5,961 nucleotides of DNA from Crocinitomicaceae bacterium (GTDB lineage: Bacteria; Bacteroidota; Bacteroidia; Flavobacteriales_D; Crocinitomicaceae), in the NCBI GenBank assembly GCA_027084145.1, contig JALWLM010000171.1:1-5961 (forward strand), written 5' to 3'. Position 1 is the stretch's first letter; every line of letters starts with the position of its first letter. Of this stretch, positions 1 to 5,961 are shown piece after piece. The position numbers and the translations under genes were made by a program. Below the pieces are notes generated by a model, which saw only the letters and a list, made by a program, of their open reading frames with translations, made no database searches and was not told the DNA's origin.

Positions 1-40
1 CTGCAAAGAACATTGAAGCTACCATTACTAATTTTTTCAT
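1..40 (-). CDS. 5' end of an exported protein (partial)
   Basis: Only the first 13 codons are inside the window; the gene continues beyond the left edge. The peptide is Met-Lys-Lys followed by a hydrophobic run (LVMVASMFFA), which is the n-region and start of the h-region of a signal peptide, so the product is probably secreted or a lipoprotein. The ATG is 35 bp beyond the psd stop on the same strand, so the gene may be the next member of the psd operon. The upstream bases are AT-rich with no Shine-Dalgarno sequence, as is usual in Bacteroidota. The mature protein is not visible and no function can be given. Confidence 0.6.
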   Translation of the reverse strand, partial: MKKLVMVASMFFA

Positions 41-75
41 AACTTACTTTTTAAAATTAATTTATCGGACACAAG

Positions 76-753
76 TTAGTACTTTTTTTTTAATTTTCCT
101 ATTCTTGTAATACGTCCCTTCACTTTATCTCCTATATTAACCTCTATTTCCGTACCTAAAGGTAAAAACAAATCTATTCTCGAACCGAATTTAATAAACC
201 CGAATTCTTCTCCTGCCTTTATTTTTTGTGAAGGTGTGATATAATAACAAATCCTTCTTGCTATTGCTCCCGCTATCTGACGGAATAAAACTTCATGTCC
301 TGTTTCTTCATGTTTTGCCACTAAAGTTGTTCGCTCGTTTTCCGTACTACTTTTAGGATGCCAGGCAACCAAAAACTTACCGGGATGATATTTGACATAA
401 TTGACAATTCCCGATATAGGGTTATAATTCGCATGAACATTTAAAGGTGACATAAAAATCGAAACTTGTATCCTTTTATCTTTAAAATACTCTGTCTCAT
501 CTGTTTCTTCGATAACAACTACCTTACCGTCTGCCGGACATAAAATATCATTTGGGGAAGAATTTATTCTCCTTTTAGGAATACGAAAAAACTGCATCGT
601 CAATAAAAAAATAACTACAATTAGTCCTGACAATAAAATATATAATAAAAGTGATTTTGTTTTTTCAAACAAAAAATAGTTTCCTATTTGTAATAGAATT
701 AAAAAAAATCCTAAACCAATTAAAATAGAATATCCTTCTCTGTGAATCTTCAT
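76..753 (-). CDS. psd: phosphatidylserine decarboxylase proenzyme
   Basis: This membrane-associated enzyme decarboxylates phosphatidylserine to phosphatidylethanolamine. It has 225 residues, which fits the short (archaeal-type/PSD-B) subfamily rather than the roughly 320-residue E. coli type. Two hydrophobic segments at about 9-27 and 36-56 form the N-terminal membrane anchor. The PADGKV motif (73-78, with Asp75) and MSPLNVH (101-107, with His107) are the conserved catalytic and processing region. Near the C-terminus FGS (189-191) is the self-cleavage site: known family chemistry cuts between Gly190 and Ser191, and Ser191 becomes the pyruvoyl group of the small alpha chain. The ATG start puts a short basic N-terminus (MKIHREGYS) before the first membrane segment. 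The gene follows cdsA after 25 bp, and both serve phosphatidylethanolamine synthesis; the intervening phosphatidylserine synthase is not in this window. Confidence 0.95.
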   Translation of the reverse strand: MKIHREGYSILIGLGFFLILLQIGNYFLFEKTKSLLLYILLSGLIVVIFLLTMQFFRIPKRRINSSPNDILCPADGKVVVIEETDETEYFKDKRIQVSIFMSPLNVHANYNPISGIVNYVKYHPGKFLVAWHPKSSTENERTTLVAKHEETGHEVLFRQIAGAIARRICYYITPSQKIKAGEEFGFIKFGSRIDLFLPLGTEIEVNIGDKVKGRITRIGKLKKKY

Positions 754-778
754 TTAATTTTTTCTTTTAAATCAATCT

Positions 779-1594
779 TCAAAGATACATATAAAAAAGT
801 AGCCAAGTAAAAAAAAATGGTACTGTTAAAATCATTGCGTCTAAACGATCGAGAATTCCTCCGTGTCCGGGAATCAGATTTCCTGAGTCTTTTACTTCTG
901 CATTTCTTTTTAATAAAGACTCAAGTAAGTCTCCTAAGACTGCTGTCGGAGAAATAATTACAGGACTCAAAATCCATAATAATCGGTGTTCCGGATCGAT
1001 GATCTCTCCAATAAAATAAGCAACAACAAAACTAAACACAAAACCTCCAATCGTCCCTTCCCACGTTTTTTTCGGGGAAATGTGAGAAATCATCTTGTGC
1101 TTCCCAAAAAATTTACCTACCAAAAAAGCAAAGGTATCATTGGTCCAAATTAACAATAACATCCCTACCATAAAAGGAAACTTATTGTAGTCATTAACAA
1201 TCATTAAGGAAATAATCGAAAATGGAACAATCAAATAGAACCAACCAAATGTAAAAACTGCAATATTTAATATTGGGTTTTCTTTTTTTCTGAATATCTC
1301 AACTAAAAAGAACAAAAAAACAAGAATCGGTAGAAAGAATAATAATTTCTCAGGTAAGATATGCATAAAAATCGAAGCAATTAAAGCATAACTTAAAACC
1401 AATAAGGACGTTGCGAATTCCCAAGAAATAGAGACGTTATTTAATCTTTTCGTTAATTTAAAAAATTCAATACTACTCAATAATAAAAAAAGAAAGAAAA
1501 TAACTTGTGCTATATCCTTAGAAAAAAACAAAGGAAGTAAAATCATTGCAACAAAGACAAGTCCTGACAAACTTCGAACTAAGATATTTTTCAT
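779..1594 (-). CDS. cdsA: phosphatidate cytidylyltransferase (CDP-diacylglycerol synthase)
   Basis: This integral membrane enzyme makes CDP-diacylglycerol from CTP and phosphatidic acid, the branch-point precursor of phospholipids. The 271 residues carry about eight hydrophobic segments. The CdsA signature occupies 227-252, with Lys229-Arg230, Lys235-Asp236, His244-Gly-Gly and Asp249-Arg-Leu-Asp252 all present. Upstream are the conserved TNDT (151-154) in a membrane segment and SPKKTWEG (173-180), both typical of the family. The length is normal and no key residue is missing. The start ATG shares bases with the TGA of the preceding DUF2007-type gene (ATGA at 1591-1594), which suggests translational coupling. 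psd follows 25 bp downstream, so two steps of the same pathway are transcribed together. Confidence 0.96.
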   Translation of the reverse strand: MKNILVRSLSGLVFVAMILLPLFFSKDIAQVIFFLFLLLSSIEFFKLTKRLNNVSISWEFATSLLVLSYALIASIFMHILPEKLLFFLPILVFLFFLVEIFRKKENPILNIAVFTFGWFYLIVPFSIISLMIVNDYNKFPFMVGMLLLIWTNDTFAFLVGKFFGKHKMISHISPKKTWEGTIGGFVFSFVVAYFIGEIIDPEHRLLWILSPVIISPTAVLGDLLESLLKRNAEVKDSGNLIPGHGGILDRLDAMILTVPFFFTWLLFYMYL

Positions 1595-1824
1595 TCTTCT
1601 TTTTTCAGTTTTGATAAAATCTCTTTTGCCTTCTCCTCATTTTCTTTCAACACATTGAGATAAATATATCCAAAGGCATTATAAGATGAATCTTTTTTAT
1701 TTAATAAAACAACCTCTACCCCCTCATTCTCTAAAGCCATTTTATAGATATGAGCCTCGTATTCATTGATTGTTTGATATACCGAAACAACCCTAGGCTC
1801 AGGAATCAGTTTTATCCGGAGCAT
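1591..1824 (-). CDS. small DUF2007-type protein
   Basis: The product is a 77-residue soluble protein without signal peptide or membrane segment. Residues 11-70 read like the DUF2007 fold (annotated in Pfam as a putative signal-transducing protein): a beta strand (RVVSVYQT), a helix (NEYEAHIYKMALENEG), a strand (VEVVLLN), a short variable loop, a strand (YIYLNVL) and a final helix (ENEEKAKEILSKL). Its biochemical role is unknown. I start it at the ATG at 1824, inside the 3' end of ftsH, so the two genes overlap by 26 bp in different frames. The open frame extends upstream to 1971, but the added 49 residues are a Lys/Arg-rich out-of-frame reading of the ftsH tail and lack family resemblance. 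An AGGAG stretch lies 9 nt before the chosen ATG. The stop overlaps the cdsA start (ATGA). The gene is real with good confidence; the family call is by eye. Confidence 0.78.
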   Translation of the reverse strand: MLRIKLIPEPRVVSVYQTINEYEAHIYKMALENEGVEVVLLNKKDSSYNAFGYIYLNVLKENEEKAKEILSKLKKEE

Positions 1825-3859
1825 CTTTAACTTCTCCTTGACTCTCTGTATTAGATTGTTCTTCCGGGTTTTCTTGTTTTTCATTTTCATTAAGTGCAAT
1901 ATTATTTTCAACCTCCGGATTTGTTTCCTCTTCTTCCTTATATCCCCATTTTCTCTCTCCAAAAATTTCAATTAAATCATCTTTAAAGATCACTTCTTTT
2001 TCTAATAATTTTTCTGCCAATATTTTTAGTTTATCCTTATTATTAGATAAAATTTCTAAAGCTCGAGCATATTGCTCTTCGATGATTTTCTTTACTTCTT
2101 CATCAATGACTTGTGCCGTTTTCTCAGAATAAGGCTTTGTAAATGCCGATGCATTAGGATCATAATAGGAAATATTTCCTAATTTTTTATTTAGTCCATA
2201 AATTGAAACCATGGCATAAGCTTGCTTGGTAATTTTTTCCAAATCACTCAATGCTCCCGTACTGATTTCTCCAAAAATAAGTTCTTCTGCAGCTCTTCCT
2301 CCTAAAGCACTACAAATCTCATCTAACATTTGATTTGTTCTTGTTATACTTCTTTCTTCAGGTAAATACCATGCTGCTCCTAAAGACCTTCCTCTCGGTA
2401 CAATTGTAACTTTTACCAATGGATTTGCGTGCTCTAACAGCCATGAAACCGTAGCATGTCCTGCCTCGTGATAAGCAATTGCTTCTTTTTCATTTGGCGT
2501 AATAATTTTATTTTTCTTTTCTAAACCTGCTACAATTCGATCTACAGCATCTAAGAAGTCTTGTTTTTCCACATATTTCTTATTTTTTCTTGCTGCAATC
2601 AAAGCTGCTTCATTACATAAATTAGCTATATCTGCCCCTGAAAATCCGGGAGTTTGTCTTGCTAAAAAGTCAACATCCAAATCACCTTTCAATTTCAATG
2701 GTTTTAAATGAACTTTAAAGATTTCCTTTCGTTCATTTAAATCCGGCATGTCAATATAGATTTGTCTATCAAATCGCCCGGCTCTCGTTAAAGCTTTATC
2801 TAAAATATCCGCTCTGTTTGTTGCAGCAAGGATAATGACTCCGGAGTTCGTATCAAAACCATCCATTTCAGTTAACAACTGATTCAAAGTGTTTTCTCTT
2901 TCATCATTTGAGCCAAATCCATTGGCTTTACCTCTGGCTCGTCCAATTGCATCTATTTCATCGATAAAAATAATCGAAGGAGCTTTCTCTTTTGCTTGTT
3001 TAAACAAATCTCTCACCCTTGATGCTCCTACTCCTACAAACATTTCTACAAAATCGGACCCTGAAAGAGAGAAAAAAGGAACTTTTGCTTCTCCTGCCAC
3101 AGCTTTTGCCAAAAGTGTTTTTCCGGTTCCCGGAGGTCCAACCAACAATGCTCCTTTTGGAATTTTTGCCCCTAAAGCCGTATATTTTTCAGGTTTTTTA
3201 AGAAATTCAACAATTTCTTGAACTTCTTCTTTTGCTCCCTCTAATCCTGCGACATCTTTAAAGGTGACATTTGTTGTTTTCCCGTTTTCGTAAACTTTTG
3301 CTTTTGATTTCCCTATATTGAATATCTGTCCTCCCGGACCTCCGGCACCTCCTGTCATTCTTCTGGAAATAAACATGAAGATTGTTACCAATATAATGAT
3401 AGGCAATAAGAAGCTAATAATATTTCCAATATAATCTACTTCCGTTACAGGAATCACTTCAATTGTTTTTTTCTCTTCTGCTTTTAATTTCTTGTTTAAC
3501 TCCGTTACTCTCATTGAAAAAGAACCGGGATCAATAATATTCACAGAGAATTTGGGTTTTGCTCTATAATTTCTTGTTCTTACCAACAATTCTTTCATTG
3601 ATTTAAACTCCTCATCTTCACTTTCTTTTACAAATTTTTCACCTTCTTTTGTTAATGTAAAATCTACCCTTACTTTGTTCACTAACTTTACATCTTCTAT
3701 ATATCCTTTTTCCGCTAATTGAAAAAAAGTTTCTTCCGTACGGACCAATCCCGTAGCATTGGATGACATAAGTAACTGAAAGCCTATTATTGCTAAAGCA
3801 ATAAAAGCATAAATCCAATAAATATTAAACGACGGTGTTGTATTTTTCTTCTTTGCCAT
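1799..3859 (-). CDS. ftsH: ATP-dependent zinc metalloprotease FtsH
   Basis: FtsH is a hexameric inner-membrane AAA+ protease that extracts and degrades membrane and regulatory proteins. The 686 residues show: a cytoplasmic N-tail, a first membrane segment at about 13-31, an extracytoplasmic domain to about 145, a second membrane segment at about 146-165, and a Gly-rich linker (GGAGGPGG, 170-177). Walker A is GPPGTGKT (241-248), the pore loop is MFVG (273-276), and Walker B is IIFIDEID (296-303). The second region of homology ends in GRFDR, with arginine fingers Arg362 and Arg365. The zinc site is HEAGH (464-468), with Asp539 in the STGALSDLEK stretch as the likely third ligand. The last ~46 residues are an acidic, Asn/Gln-rich, probably disordered tail. 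All catalytic residues are intact. It starts 9 bp after the rsfS stop, and its 3' end overlaps the next gene. Confidence 0.98.
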   Translation of the reverse strand: MAKKKNTTPSFNIYWIYAFIALAIIGFQLLMSSNATGLVRTEETFFQLAEKGYIEDVKLVNKVRVDFTLTKEGEKFVKESEDEEFKSMKELLVRTRNYRAKPKFSVNIIDPGSFSMRVTELNKKLKAEEKKTIEVIPVTEVDYIGNIISFLLPIIILVTIFMFISRRMTGGAGGPGGQIFNIGKSKAKVYENGKTTNVTFKDVAGLEGAKEEVQEIVEFLKKPEKYTALGAKIPKGALLVGPPGTGKTLLAKAVAGEAKVPFFSLSGSDFVEMFVGVGASRVRDLFKQAKEKAPSIIFIDEIDAIGRARGKANGFGSNDERENTLNQLLTEMDGFDTNSGVIILAATNRADILDKALTRAGRFDRQIYIDMPDLNERKEIFKVHLKPLKLKGDLDVDFLARQTPGFSGADIANLCNEAALIAARKNKKYVEKQDFLDAVDRIVAGLEKKNKIITPNEKEAIAYHEAGHATVSWLLEHANPLVKVTIVPRGRSLGAAWYLPEERSITRTNQMLDEICSALGGRAAEELIFGEISTGALSDLEKITKQAYAMVSIYGLNKKLGNISYYDPNASAFTKPYSEKTAQVIDEEVKKIIEEQYARALEILSNNKDKLKILAEKLLEKEVIFKDDLIEIFGERKWGYKEEEETNPEVENNIALNENEKQENPEEQSNTESQGEVKDAPDKTDS
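1831..1839 (-). promoter_or_regulatory. Shine-Dalgarno-like stretch inside ftsH
   Basis: On the minus strand the sequence AAGGAGAAG ends 6 nt before the ATG of the DUF2007-type gene, with its AGGAG core 9 nt from that ATG. It supports this start over a longer reading. It also encodes part of the FtsH tail (Gln-Gly-Glu), and Bacteroidota ribosomes rely little on such sites, so it may be coincidence. Confidence 0.35.
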
Positions 3860-3868
3860 AATTTCTTT

Positions 3869-4234
3869 TTAACTTAAATTTGGAATATCTTTTCGTTTTG
3901 CATCTGCCCACAAATCTTCAATATCATAAAATTCCCGAGCTTCTTTGTAAAAGATATGAACCACTACATCAACATAATCTAACAATACCCATATTGCATT
4001 ATTTTTACCCTCTTCATTCCACGGTCTTTCTTTCAACTCTTTTCTGACATGTCGCTTAACCGCATTTGTTATACCTTCAACATGGGTATTTGAATCTCCT
4101 GAACAAATTACAAAAAAATCTGTTACTGCTCCGGGGATATGTCTTAAGTCTAAAACGGTAATGTCTTCTGCTTTATTCTCTTGCATCCCCTCTACAATCA
4201 CATCTGAAAGCACTTCTGAATCACTTTTTGCCAT
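3869..4234 (-). CDS. rsfS: ribosome silencing factor RsfS
   Basis: RsfS (Iojap/RsfA family) binds ribosomal protein uL14 on the large subunit and blocks joining of the subunits, lowering translation when nutrients are scarce. The 121-residue product has the family pattern throughout: VLDLRHI..VTDFFVICSG (28-46) with the following THVEGITNAV helix, then the RPWNEEG turn (70-76), the WVLLDYVDVVVHIF core (82-95) and EAREFYDIEDLW (98-109). I use the ATG at 4234 (MAKSDSEVL). An in-frame TTG at 4264 would add ten residues but lies inside the predicted -7 promoter box, so it is unlikely to be translated. This is the first gene of the minus-strand operon, with ftsH 9 bp behind it. Length and motifs are normal. 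Confidence 0.94.
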   Translation of the reverse strand: MAKSDSEVLSDVIVEGMQENKAEDITVLDLRHIPGAVTDFFVICSGDSNTHVEGITNAVKRHVRKELKERPWNEEGKNNAIWVLLDYVDVVVHIFYKEAREFYDIEDLWADAKRKDIPNLS

Positions 4235-4261
4235 ATAAAACCATATCTTATTTACAAGATG

Positions 4262-4269
4262 CAAAGCTA
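4262..4269 (-). promoter_or_regulatory. predicted -7 box of the rsfS-ftsH operon promoter
   Basis: The minus strand reads TAGCTTTG, an exact match to the Bacteroidota TAnnTTTG -7 element. Transcription would begin near 4255-4259 and leave a leader of about 20-25 nt before the rsfS ATG at 4234. No convincing TTTG -33 element is seen at the usual distance of about 19 bp, so the call rests on the -7 box and its position. Confidence 0.45.
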
Positions 4270-4292
4270 ATGATTACATTTGAATAAAACAC

Positions 4293-4300
4293 TATTTTTG
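4293..4300 (+). promoter_or_regulatory. predicted -7 box of the birA promoter
   Basis: The sequence TATTTTTG is an exact match to TAnnTTTG on the plus strand. It predicts a transcription start near 4304-4308, about 20 nt before the ATT proposed as the birA start. A TTTG at 4279-4282 is too close to serve as a normally spaced -33 element. In AT-rich DNA this motif can arise by chance. Confidence 0.4.
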
Positions 4301-4311
4301 TTACAAACAAA
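4297..4311. repeat. short inverted repeat over the birA transcription start
   Basis: TTTGTT and AACAAA form perfect 6-bp arms around ACA. The repeat overlaps the end of the predicted birA -7 box and the predicted transcription start, where a repressor operator would sit. It is short and made mostly of A and T, so chance is a serious alternative. Confidence 0.25.
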
Positions 4312-4325
4312 TAGAGATAACGACA

Positions 4326-5054
4326 ATTGGTCAAACTATATTAAAATTAGACAGTACAACTTCTACAAATGATTTTTTGCGAGAACTCTCCTCTGCTAAT
4401 AAAATTTCCTCAGGAACCATCGTTATTACACATGAACAGAAAAAAGGAAAAGGATTAAGAGGCAACCAATGGCTTTCCAAACCCGGTATGAATTTAACTT
4501 TTTCTTTTTTTATTGATGATTTAAACCTTGATACACAACAAACTTTTATATTTTCTGAATTTATTGCGTTAACACTTTTTGACTTTTTTGAGAACCTTCA
4601 AATTCCCGTTAAAATTAAATGGCCTAATGATATTTACCATAAAGATTCTAAAATTGCAGGAATACTTATTGAGAATCAAATAAAAAACAATGAGATTAAA
4701 AGTAGTATTGTAGGAATTGGAGTAAATGTTAATCAAGTTGATTTTGGACGATTAAATGCCACAAGCATCAAAAAAATAACACAAACGTTTTATCCTATGG
4801 AAGATATATTAGAAAAATATATCTCCTCTTTTAATCAATTATCCTCTTTATTCCATCAAAAAGAAAATATAAAACAAAAATATCTGGAACATCTTTACCG
4901 TTTCAATGAATGGCATCCATACAAGGACCTTATCAGAGAAAGAATCATACAAGGAAAAATTATTGATGTAGAAAATGAAGGGAATTTGGTAGTAAAAACA
5001 AAAGACAAAGAAATATTAAGATTTGACTTAAAAGAAATTGAATTTGTAATATGA
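4326..5054 (+). CDS. birA: biotin--[acetyl-CoA carboxylase] ligase, probably with an ATT start
   Basis: This enzyme activates biotin with ATP to biotinyl-AMP and transfers it to a lysine of the biotin carrier protein of acetyl-CoA carboxylase. Read from the ATT at 4326 it has 242 residues and no DNA-binding N-terminal domain, so it is a class I, non-repressor ligase. The DSTTSTN motif (9-15) and the QKKGKGLRGN glycine-rich loop (38-47) form the biotin/adenylate site. KWPND (98-102) and Lys109 in SKIAGIL follow, then GIGVNVNQ (130-137) and a small beta-rich C-terminal domain (about 210-241). The frame is open from 4284, but the first ATG/GTG/TTG codon is the TTG at 4377, which would remove the STN motif. 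The start is therefore uncertain: ATT 4326 fits the family length best, and ATA 4311 is an alternative. The identity of the product is secure. Its TGA overlaps the next ATG. Confidence 0.9.
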   Translation: MGQTILKLDSTTSTNDFLRELSSANKISSGTIVITHEQKKGKGLRGNQWLSKPGMNLTFSFFIDDLNLDTQQTFIFSEFIALTLFDFFENLQIPVKIKWPNDIYHKDSKIAGILIENQIKNNEIKSSIVGIGVNVNQVDFGRLNATSIKKITQTFYPMEDILEKYISSFNQLSSLFHQKENIKQKYLEHLYRFNEWHPYKDLIRERIIQGKIIDVENEGNLVVKTKDKEILRFDLKEIEFVI

Positions 5055-5872
5055 TACAAAAAAGAAATGCGATTTACCTAGGAGCTGAAAACAAGCCCAG
5101 CTTATATGATGCAAGTATTCCTGAAAATTGGAATAAAGAATTAATTGTTTTTATTCATGGATATATGGGATTTAAGGATTGGGGAGCATGGAATTTAGTT
5201 ATGAATTTTTTTAATAAAAAAAGATATGGCTTTTTAAAATACAATGTCAGTCATAATGGATGCTCTATAGAAAACCCTACTGAATTTGTCGATCTAAACA
5301 GTTTTCGCAAAAATAATTATATGAAGGAAATCGAAGACTTTGAATCGATAATGGCTGAAATAGGTAGATTTTCAAAAAAGCCTCAAAAAATTCATCTTAT
5401 CGGACATTCCCGAGGAGGAGGAATTGCACTTTTACAGTCCCGTCATGCTTCTGTTGACAGTATTTGTACTTGGGCCGCTATTGCCTCTATTGAAGACAGG
5501 TTTCCAAAAGGAAAAGATCTTGAAGAATGGAAAAAAAATGGAGTTTACTATCGATTCAATGGTCGTACCCAACAAAATATGCCTCATGATTATAATCAAT
5601 ATGAAAATTTCCTACAAAACAAAGAGCGATTAAATATTAAAAAGTATTGTATCAATGCTGATATTCCTATTCAAGTAATTCATGGGACAAATGACTATTC
5701 TGTATCTCTTGAAGAAGGAAGAAAAATCTCGGATTGGGCAAAAACAAAACTTATCGAAATTAATGACACACAACACACCTTTGATTCCAAACACCCTTGG
5801 AAGGAAGATCAATTACCGCAAAAACTAAAGGAAGTATGTCAAAAAACACTTAATTTCTTCAAAAATATCTAA
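5051..5872 (+). CDS. alpha/beta hydrolase family protein
   Basis: The product is a 273-residue cytoplasmic alpha/beta hydrolase without signal peptide or membrane segment. Family landmarks are in order: the oxyanion-hole strand and turn FIHGYMG (34-40), the nucleophile elbow GHSRGG (118-123) with Ser120, the acid strand IHGTNDYSV (210-218) with Asp215, and the catalytic His242 in QHTFDSKHPW. The catalytic triad is therefore complete. A cap-like insertion at about 145-197, rich in charged and aromatic residues, lies between the nucleophile and acid strands. The substrate cannot be read from the sequence; an esterase or thioesterase activity is a guess. The gene starts inside the birA stop (ATGA, 5051-5054), so the two are cotranscribed and probably translationally coupled, though a functional link to biotin is not evident. 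Confidence 0.9.
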   Translation: MIQKRNAIYLGAENKPSLYDASIPENWNKELIVFIHGYMGFKDWGAWNLVMNFFNKKRYGFLKYNVSHNGCSIENPTEFVDLNSFRKNNYMKEIEDFESIMAEIGRFSKKPQKIHLIGHSRGGGIALLQSRHASVDSICTWAAIASIEDRFPKGKDLEEWKKNGVYYRFNGRTQQNMPHDYNQYENFLQNKERLNIKKYCINADIPIQVIHGTNDYSVSLEEGRKISDWAKTKLIEINDTQHTFDSKHPWKEDQLPQKLKEVCQKTLNFFKNI

Positions 5873-5875
5873 AAA

Positions 5876-5961
5876 TTATTTCAAGATTCTTTCTTTTAAG
5901 CCTTTTGGATAAGAACAATAAGATGCAAATTTCAATCTCTTCCTATTACATGCTACTAAAT
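5876..5961 (-). CDS. 3' end of an unidentified gene (partial)
   Basis: A minus-strand frame is open from the right edge to a TAA at 5876-5878 and gives the last 27 residues of a protein. The C-terminus is basic and includes ACNRKRLKFASYCSYPKGL and ends in KERILK. Its mixed composition, two cysteines and aromatic residues look like real coding sequence, and the stop lies 3 bp from that of the convergent hydrolase gene, a layout that otherwise leaves no gap. The fragment is too short to name a family. With only 84 coding bases, chance openness cannot be excluded. Confidence 0.5.
   Translation of the reverse strand, partial: LVACNRKRLKFASYCSYPKGLKERILK

Noticed and set aside
1825..1971. A 49-residue Lys/Arg-rich N-terminal extension of the DUF2007-type protein
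   Set aside because: It is the ftsH acidic tail read in another frame. GAA/AAA-rich codons shifted by one base give Lys/Arg runs, and DUF2007 proteins begin near the RVVSVY strand.
2740..2790. Ala in place of Pro before GRFDR in the FtsH second region of homology, and Ser in LSDL at the zinc-ligand stretch
   Set aside because: Both are, as far as I recall, common in Bacteroidota FtsH and leave the arginine fingers and zinc ligands intact.
2889..3221. Plus-strand open frames opposite ftsH (also 3019-3201)
   Set aside because: They are antisense to the Walker A/B region of ftsH, a clear catalytic gene, and show no family pattern of their own.
4235..4264. Ten-residue N-terminal extension of RsfS from a TTG
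   Set aside because: The TTG forms part of the predicted -7 box, so it would lie upstream of the transcript start, and a normal ATG follows at the family's usual position.
4270..4287. ATG at 4270 as the birA start
   Set aside because: It opens a frame of only five codons (MITFE then TAA) and is out of frame with birA; it also lies upstream of the predicted -7 box.
4379..4470. Lys/Leu for Arg in the BirA glycine-rich loop compared with E. coli GRGRRG
   Set aside because: GKG-type loops are normal in Bacteroidota class I ligases; the Gln and the glycines of the biotin site are kept.
5424..5812. Open frames within the hydrolase gene on both strands (5424-5633 plus, 5630-5812 minus)
   Set aside because: They lie inside an intact hydrolase reading frame that contains the catalytic residues, and their translations show no recognisable domain.
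1..5961. Possible mobile element, CRISPR array, tRNA/rRNA or defence system
   Set aside because: Coding sequence is nearly continuous and all of it is housekeeping-like; no direct repeats, transposase motifs, RNA folds or toxin/antitoxin-type genes are seen.

Overview
This window looks like the core chromosome of a low-GC member of the Bacteroidota, most likely Flavobacteriales. The evidence is the AT-rich composition, the general lack of Shine-Dalgarno sequences, two Bacteroidota-type -7 boxes (TAnnTTTG), a typical Bacteroidota FtsH, and the gene order birA | rsfS-ftsH-x-cdsA-psd, which I recall as conserved in that order. The assignment rests on reading, not on a database search.

Layout. 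From about 4234 down to position 1, a tightly packed operon runs on the minus strand. Its order is rsfS (ribosome silencing factor), ftsH (membrane AAA+ zinc protease), a small DUF2007-type gene, cdsA (CDP-diacylglycerol synthase), psd (phosphatidylserine decarboxylase), and the first codons of an exported protein cut off by the left edge. Gaps are 9, 25 and 35 bp; the DUF2007 gene overlaps ftsH by 26 bp, and its stop overlaps the cdsA start by 4 bp (ATGA). A short divergent promoter region (about 4235-4325) separates this operon from a plus-strand pair: birA (biotin-protein ligase), then an alpha/beta hydrolase coupled through another ATGA overlap. At the right edge, the last 27 codons of an unidentified minus-strand gene converge on the hydrolase, with only 3 bp between the stop codons.

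How the genes fit together. The left operon combines translation control (RsfS), membrane protein quality control (FtsH) and two steps of phospholipid synthesis (CdsA makes CDP-diacylglycerol, Psd makes phosphatidylethanolamine). This is a housekeeping operon. BirA attaches biotin to acetyl-CoA carboxylase, which supplies fatty acid synthesis and so is loosely related to the lipid theme.

I see no mobile element, CRISPR array, RNA gene, phage or defence gene, and no evidence of a new biological system. The most interesting point is the birA start: no ATG, GTG or TTG lies upstream of its essential N-terminal motif in frame, so the gene probably starts at ATT (or ATA), or the sequence contains an error. 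Next are the back-to-back promoters, which appear too close to be occupied at the same time.
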